The notes under the pieces: model-generated
Seen by the model: the letters and a program-made list of their open reading frames with translations, nothing else
The model's database searches: none
Told to the model about the DNA's origin: nothing
Assembly (NCBI GenBank): GCA_964563495.1
Contig: CAZLYK010000069.1
Span: 1-27,857, forward strand
DNA length: 27,857 bases
Direction: 5' to 3'
From: CAZLYK01 sp964563495
GTDB taxonomy: Bacteria > Acidobacteriota > Blastocatellia > RBC074
Translations under genes and position numbers: made by a program
Shown here: positions 23,746-27,857 of the stretch, one piece after another
How positions within the stretch are numbered: the stretch's first letter is position 1
Layout of the letters: each line of letters begins with the position of its first letter

Positions 23746-25629
23746 ATGAAATATCTGAAACAAGCCGCCCCGGCTCTGGTCGCGGTCATGATCGCAATCA
23801 GTATCTTCTATCTGGTCGCACCGTCAGAGGCGCAAAATCCCGGACAAGACTTCAAACCGGACTACGTCAAGTCTGAGCATCTGATCCCGATGCGCGACGG
23901 CAAAAGATTGCAAACTGTCGTTTACGCCCCCAAAGCTGATTCACAGAAATACCCTTTCCTCATGACGCGCACGCCATACAGCGCGGGGCCTTATGGCTCT
24001 CAGGTCTACCGGCCGCAGCTCGGTCCGTCGCCGGCGTTTATGCGGGAGGGATATATTTTCGTCTATCAGGATGTTCGCGGGACCTTTTTATCGGAGGGCG
24101 AATTCGAGGACGTGCGCCCGCACAACCCGAATAAAAAGACCAACCAGGAGGTTGATGAATCGAGCGATACCTACGACACCATCGAGTGGCTGATCAAAAA
24201 TATTCCCAACAACAACGGGCGGGTGGGTATCTGGGGGGTCTCATATCCGGGCTTTTATGCGACAACGGCATTGATCGAAGCTCACCCCGCGCTCAAAGCC
24301 GCCTCGCCGCAGGCGCCGATCGCCGATTGGTTTTTAGGGGATGACGACCATCACAACGGGGCCTTCTTCGCTTATGACAGCTTCGACTTCAACATGTTCT
24401 TCGGCATGCCGCGGCCGCAGCCGACGCAGACCCAGTTCAAGAGCTTCGATTACGGGACGCCGGACGCCTACAAATTCTTCCTCGAGCTGGGGCCGGTCTC
24501 GAACGCACAGAAACGATATTTCAAAGGCCAGAATAAGTACTGGAATGACGTCACGACGCACACGACTTATGACGAATTCTGGCAGGCGCGAAGCGTGCTC
24601 CCACATTTGAGAAAGGTGGCGCCGGCCGTTCTGGTCGTCGGCGGATGGTTTGATGCGGAAGATTTATATGGGCCGCTCAAGATCTATCAAACGATCGAGA
24701 AGAACAATCCCCGGACTGACAATTTCCTGGTGATGGGTCCGTGGTCGCACGGCGGGTGGTCGCGCGGGACGGGAGAATCTCTCGGAAACATCCGCTTCGA
24801 TCTCAAAACCGCTGAATGGTACAGGGATCAGGTCGAGCTTCCATTCTTCAATTTCCACCTCAAGGACAAGGAGGGATTGAAGCTCCCCGAAGCCACCGTT
24901 TTCAGGACCGGAGCCAACGAATGGAAATCGTTTGATCAATGGCCGCCGAGGGAACGGCAAAATGCGGCGCTCTATTTCCACTCCAACGGCAGGCTCTCAT
25001 TCGACAAAGAGTCTTCATCCCCATCTGAATATGACGAATATCTGAGCGATCCGGGCAAACCGGTTCCCTACACCAACGAAATCAGCAACAATCGCGGAAC
25101 GGGTTATATGATTGAAGATCAGCGCTTCGCATCGCGTCGCCCGGATGTCCTGGTTTATCAAACCAAGGCGCTCAAGGATGAGGTCACCCTGGCCGGTCCG
25201 ATCGTTGCAGACCTGGTCGTCTCGACTACCGGAACCGATGCCGATTTTATCGTCAAATTGATCGACGTCTATCCCGATCAGGCGCCGAACAACTCTCCCC
25301 TGGGGGCGAATGTCAGGATGGGCGGTTTTCAGATGCTGGTCCGAGCCGAGGTCATGCGCGGCAAATTTCGCAACAGCTTCTCAAAACCCGAGCCCTTCAA
25401 ACCCAACCAGCCCACCCCTGTGAAATTCAACCTCCAGGATATTCATCACACCTTCAAGGATGGCCACCGGATTATGGTTCAGGTCCAGAGCACATGGTTC
25501 CCGCTGGTCGATCGGAATCCGCAAAAATTCGTCGATATCTATCATGCGACCGAAGCGGACTTCCAGAAGGCGACACACCGCATCTATCGCTCATCGAGCC
25601 TCAAAGTCGGCGTAATCGGAAGGAAATAG
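23746..25629 (+). CDS. Exported CocE/NonD (S15-type) alpha/beta hydrolase
   Basis: A 627-aa protein with a signal peptide (to about residue 29, APSEAQ). The alpha/beta-hydrolase core has the nucleophile in GVSYPG (Ser166), the acid in GGWFDAED (Asp303) and the histidine in GPWSHGG (His335), as in X-Pro dipeptidyl peptidases, cocaine esterase and alpha-amino-acid ester hydrolases. The C-terminal jelly-roll domain (from about 460) includes 'LAGPIVADLVVSTTGTDADFIVKLIDVYP', typical of the family. It probably cleaves amide or ester bonds of amino-acid derivatives in the periplasm; substrate unknown. The ATG has AAAAGGA about five bases upstream. Its TAG stop (25627-25629) is formed inside palindromic repeat copy F. 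Confidence 0.9.
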   Translation: MKYLKQAAPALVAVMIAISIFYLVAPSEAQNPGQDFKPDYVKSEHLIPMRDGKRLQTVVYAPKADSQKYPFLMTRTPYSAGPYGSQVYRPQLGPSPAFMREGYIFVYQDVRGTFLSEGEFEDVRPHNPNKKTNQEVDESSDTYDTIEWLIKNIPNNNGRVGIWGVSYPGFYATTALIEAHPALKAASPQAPIADWFLGDDDHHNGAFFAYDSFDFNMFFGMPRPQPTQTQFKSFDYGTPDAYKFFLELGPVSNAQKRYFKGQNKYWNDVTTHTTYDEFWQARSVLPHLRKVAPAVLVVGGWFDAEDLYGPLKIYQTIEKNNPRTDNFLVMGPWSHGGWSRGTGESLGNIRFDLKTAEWYRDQVELPFFNFHLKDKEGLKLPEATVFRTGANEWKSFDQWPPRERQNAALYFHSNGRLSFDKESSSPSEYDEYLSDPGKPVPYTNEISNNRGTGYMIEDQRFASRRPDVLVYQTKALKDEVTLAGPIVADLVVSTTGTDADFIVKLIDVYPDQAPNNSPLGANVRMGGFQMLVRAEVMRGKFRNSFSKPEPFKPNQPTPVKFNLQDIHHTFKDGHRIMVQVQSTWFPLVDRNPQKFVDIYHATEADFQKATHRIYRSSSLKVGVIGRK

Positions 25630-25710
25630 ACAGGATTAACAGGATCGAAGACAAAGCAGAACAAAATCCTGTTTAATCCTGTTCAAATCCTGTTAATCCT
25701 GTCTATTTTC
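25622..25710. repeat. Palindromic repeat copy F at convergent 3' ends
   Basis: Left arm 25622-25645 and right arm 25687-25710 are reverse complements at 23 of 24 positions. Between and within them AATCCTG recurs four times at about 9-11 base intervals (25664-25704). It contains the TAG stop of the CocE-like gene and the TGA stop of the opposing gene (25685-25683), and encodes the last seven residues of the latter. Confidence 0.85.
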
Positions 25711-26438
25711 AGGACGAGTCGATCCGCGTCCCGGACAACCGTCCCGGTGATCTCGACCGGCTCGGCGACAAAATCGAGCACTTCCCGATTGACCGGCTGA
25801 CCCGTCTCTGAGACCAGCCATAGATCGACTTCTCTGCCGCCGGCGTCGCGAACTACGAAGAGCGGAGGGATGCCGCCCCGAATACAGAGTGAGGCGCATT
25901 CACGATGAGGTTTGGTCTGCCCGGGATTCATAACTCCGAGATAGCACTTGCTGTCGACGATTTCACCGATCAATGTTTGCCTGCCAAGATCTTCGATTGT
26001 TTGGTTAGCCTCTTTTGCCGGCAGGCCGTCCGGCACGATCGACCCGGGCACAACTTCGATCATATAGTGACGGTCGCGGTAGATGAGCGAACCGCGCAAT
26101 TTCACTCGCTGGCCGTCCAATCCTGCGACCAGTGAATCGGCGCCGTGCTTACCCTGTGCGACCAGGGCGTAGGAACTGACTGGCGGTGTATTTCCCGTTC
26201 CCCCGTTCTTCCCCGTCAGAAGAACCGGGTAGGGCTTTGCACGCAACTCGCCCGCAAACTCGCGGACGACGCCGAACTCAAAGAAGCTCGCGGCAAACCG
26301 ATGCTGGCCAAAGACCAAAATCATCGAAACGAGCGCGGTGATAGCCAGCAAGGCGATAACCAGAGAACGGACGGCCCGGGCAAGGCCGCGCGGCGCCTTT
26401 GGCGCATATCCCAGATAAAACTCTTGAGGATCCTTCAT
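25683..26438 (-). CDS. Membrane-anchored protein with conserved-looking Cys/His motif, function unknown
   Basis: A 251-aa protein. A transmembrane helix lies at about residues 24-44; the rest is probably periplasmic. The distal half has the pattern GEIVDSKCYLGVMNPG...KPHRECASLCIRGGIPP, giving Cys165, His178, Cys181 and Cys185 as possible metal or redox ligands. I do not recognise a named family. The frame is open 56 codons further upstream, but that overlaps the Rieske gene; the ATG at 26438 overlaps the Rieske stop as ATGA, a typical coupled start, and so is chosen. The last residues (IDRINRI) are encoded by the palindromic repeat at the 3' end. Context suggests a partner of the ferric-reductase/Rieske protein in membrane electron transfer (inference). 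Confidence 0.8.
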   Translation of the reverse strand: MKDPQEFYLGYAPKAPRGLARAVRSLVIALLAITALVSMILVFGQHRFAASFFEFGVVREFAGELRAKPYPVLLTGKNGGTGNTPPVSSYALVAQGKHGADSLVAGLDGQRVKLRGSLIYRDRHYMIEVVPGSIVPDGLPAKEANQTIEDLGRQTLIGEIVDSKCYLGVMNPGQTKPHRECASLCIRGGIPPLFVVRDAGGREVDLWLVSETGQPVNREVLDFVAEPVEITGTVVRDADRLVLKIDRINRI

Positions 26439-27469
26439 AATGTTGCCGGTTCGGTGTAGGTTCCAGGGGCGTTCGGCCTGGGGTGGACGAGCACCCTGTT
26501 GTTGACCAGCTTGACCCTGAAGGTCGGGACCATTTCGGTAAACGGTGGCGGAGATGCGCCAGTCTCGGGTAAGTACTGGTAGCCGTGCCATGGGCAGGTT
26601 ACGCATCCGTCTATGATCCGGCCTTCACCCAGAGGGCCGTTCTGATGCTGGCAGACGTTCGAGATCGCCGAGACCTTCCCGTCGTACTTGAAAACGGCGA
26701 CCCGTTCCCGCGACAGACAGACGATCCGTGCGCGGTTGTCTTCTATCTCATCCACGCCGCAAACATCGACGAAGCCGTCCGATCGCAGGAGTTCATCCCG
26801 CGGCTGATCCATCGCCCGCTCACGCCAGCCCACCACCAGATGCAGTCCGAAGACGGTGACCATCCCGATCCCAAGCGCCCCGGCGAGGATAGGACTAGTC
26901 TCCGCCTGTAATACACCGAGCGTGACGTGCGCGATGATCAGGCTGTAGGCCGGATAAACCATCATATGCAGCCGCTTCCAGACCGGCGCCGTCAGATTGG
27001 TGAGCCAGAAATCGTGGCTCGTCGCCGCCATGAGAAACAGGATGATCAACGCGATCAAACCCAGCGGCTGAAACGGAAAATTCGAGAGGCTCGTGTAACG
27101 CGTGTTACTGATCAACAGGCTGACCAGCGGGTTAAGCTCGCCCAGGGCATGGAATTGGATTAATGAAAAAACTCCGTGCGCCAGCGCAACCATAAACATG
27201 GCGACCCCGAAATGGCGCCGGTTATAGAGCAGCGGTAAAAACTTTGGTGAGATCCGGGATAACGGTCCGATCACCAGGACCAGGTGCAGCATCAACAACC
27301 CGCACGTCCCCAATCCGCGAATCAACAACGTTTCGATCGTCGCGTTGGGATGGACCGCCAATCCGAGCCCGACAAACAGCCCCAGATAAATGACGACACC
27401 CGAGATTATGATTGAATCGTAGATCCGCTTTTGCCGGTTCCAGCCGATAGAGGTATAGGTATGGCTCAT
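26435..27469 (-). CDS. Ferric-reductase-like transmembrane protein fused to a Rieske [2Fe-2S] domain
   Basis: A 344-aa protein. About six membrane helices span residues 16-215, with histidines suited to haem b binding (for example His62, His98, His168, His181), as in the ferric-reductase-like/MsrQ family. From about residue 230 a soluble Rieske domain carries CQH (Cys273, His275) and CPWH (Cys292, His295), so both halves of the cluster motif are present. The fusion suggests electron transfer between a membrane haem and an iron-sulfur centre; donor and acceptor are unknown. The frame is open 72 codons upstream, but the ATG at 27469 has GGAGGGAG just before it and overlaps the stop of the preceding 52-aa gene. 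Its own stop overlaps the next start (ATGA). Confidence 0.88.
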   Translation of the reverse strand: MSHTYTSIGWNRQKRIYDSIIISGVVIYLGLFVGLGLAVHPNATIETLLIRGLGTCGLLMLHLVLVIGPLSRISPKFLPLLYNRRHFGVAMFMVALAHGVFSLIQFHALGELNPLVSLLISNTRYTSLSNFPFQPLGLIALIILFLMAATSHDFWLTNLTAPVWKRLHMMVYPAYSLIIAHVTLGVLQAETSPILAGALGIGMVTVFGLHLVVGWRERAMDQPRDELLRSDGFVDVCGVDEIEDNRARIVCLSRERVAVFKYDGKVSAISNVCQHQNGPLGEGRIIDGCVTCPWHGYQYLPETGASPPPFTEMVPTFRVKLVNNRVLVHPRPNAPGTYTEPATL

Positions 27470-27624
27470 CGGCTCCCTCCCCCCGTCGGCAACAGGGCTT
27501 CGGGGATCGATTGAGAAACGGGCTCGGGATTTCGCATTCTCAACCCCAGGACGAATAGACCAATGACGGCTAAAAACAGGATCACGACCATAATCCTGTG
27601 CTGCAGCCGGTGCGATCGGGTCAT
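27466..27624 (-). CDS. 52-aa single-pass membrane peptide
   Basis: The frame starts MTRSHRLQHRIMVVILFLAV and runs 52 codons: a basic N-terminus, one hydrophobic helix (about 11-28) and a short polar tail. The ATG has GGGGAGGGG four to five bases upstream and overlaps the upstream gene's stop as ATGA; its own TGA overlaps the ATG of the Rieske fusion gene. This chain of overlaps argues for a real gene. No family recognised; perhaps a small subunit of the redox complex. Confidence 0.7.
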   Translation of the reverse strand: MTRSHRLQHRIMVVILFLAVIGLFVLGLRMRNPEPVSQSIPEALLPTGGGSR

Positions 27625-27857
27625 GGCTTCCCCTCCCCAGCCAGACGGCGATGAGCTGTCCGTTCGACCGGGGGGTGGTCAACACCGCGCAACCACCTGA
27701 TCAATAACAACGGCCAGAGTGCGGCCACACCCGGAAATATCAGCAGACGAAACCCTATCGGCGCCCCCTTGGCGGCCGGATCAAGCCGCCCCGCCAGGGC
27801 AGTCACGAAGATAATAGCGAATAAAACTCCGATCGCGAGGTAGATCAAAGCCAGGTT
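27621..27857 (-). CDS. Partial small membrane protein (5' end outside window)
   Basis: The frame is open to the window edge and encodes at least 78 residues. It has two hydrophobic helices ('IYLAIGVLFAIIFVTAL' and 'LLIFPGVAALWPLLLI') joined by a short loop, then a basic tail ending RLAGEGKP. A TTG at 27848 could be a start, but the frame continues to the edge and the true start is probably upstream. Its TGA overlaps the start of the 52-aa gene. No family recognised; it heads the redox cluster in this window. Confidence 0.65.
   Translation of the reverse strand, partial: NLALIYLAIGVLFAIIFVTALAGRLDPAAKGAPIGFRLLIFPGVAALWPLLLIRWLRGVDHPPVERTAHRRLAGEGKP

Noticed and set aside
26439..26606. Upstream extension of the 251-aa membrane protein
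   Set aside because: It lies inside the Rieske coding region; the ATGA overlap start is more credible.
27575..27601. ACAGGAT...ATCCTGT inverted repeat as another copy of the palindromic family
   Set aside because: Arms are only 7 bp and lie within the 52-aa coding region; chance is sufficient.
27470..27685. Upstream extension of the Rieske fusion gene
   Set aside because: It runs through the 52-aa gene and the upstream gene, while the ATG at 27469 has a strong ribosome site.

Overview
The window looks like a chromosomal piece of an Acidobacteriota genome, most likely class Blastocatellia (inference, moderate confidence). The pointers are a kinase with the 'MTPERYQRI...' N-terminus common in acidobacterial Ser/Thr kinases, exported TPR-CHAT proteins, many exported peptidases, a cytochrome c fused to a copper-monooxygenase-like module, and a dispersed palindromic repeat built on AATAGACAGGATT. 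No phage, transposase, tRNA, rRNA or CRISPR array was seen.

Layout. Positions 90-19639 form one long minus-strand run. In transcription order it holds a cytochrome c/copper-monooxygenase-like protein (19639-18389); a Ser/Thr kinase fused to a class III nucleotide cyclase, one membrane helix and an external DUF4384-like domain (18361-15836); two tandem exported TPR-CHAT cysteine-protease-like proteins (15783-11998 and 11998-8231, overlapping as TAATG); a secreted DUF4384-like protein (8167-7265); an ABC exporter with two N-terminal cyclic-nucleotide-binding domains and a degenerate C39 domain (7187-4050); an HlyD-type adaptor (3864-2605); and an exported S9 peptidase (2546-90). On the plus strand, 19829-21376 is an acyl-CoA carboxylase beta subunit. 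It converges on a C-terminal-processing-protease homologue (22757-21474) that lacks both catalytic residues. A DinB-like protein (23587-23111) diverges from an exported CocE/S15-type hydrolase (23746-25629). The right end (27857-25683, minus strand) is an overlapping four-gene membrane cluster: a partial small membrane protein, a 52-aa membrane peptide, a ferric-reductase-like protein fused to a Rieske domain, and a membrane-anchored Cys/His-motif protein.

Candidate new system. The kinase-cyclase / TPR-CHAT pair / DUF4384 / CNB-ABC / HlyD block (18361-2605) reads as a signalling-plus-export unit. One membrane protein could sense outside through its DUF4384 domain, phosphorylate, and make a cyclic nucleotide. 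The exporter five genes downstream carries two domains of the kind that bind that messenger. The exporter's own C39 protease site is mutated (Ser for Cys, Gln for His), while two exported proteins with intact CHAT His/Cys dyads sit in the same run. The messenger link and any protease complementation are inference; the domains and residues are visible.

Second theme. An imperfect palindromic repeat family occurs at six places, five of them at gene 3' ends, often supplying the stop codon and sometimes the last residues. One copy is a perfect 43-bp inverted repeat between convergent genes. Helically phased AATCCTG units recur inside some copies.
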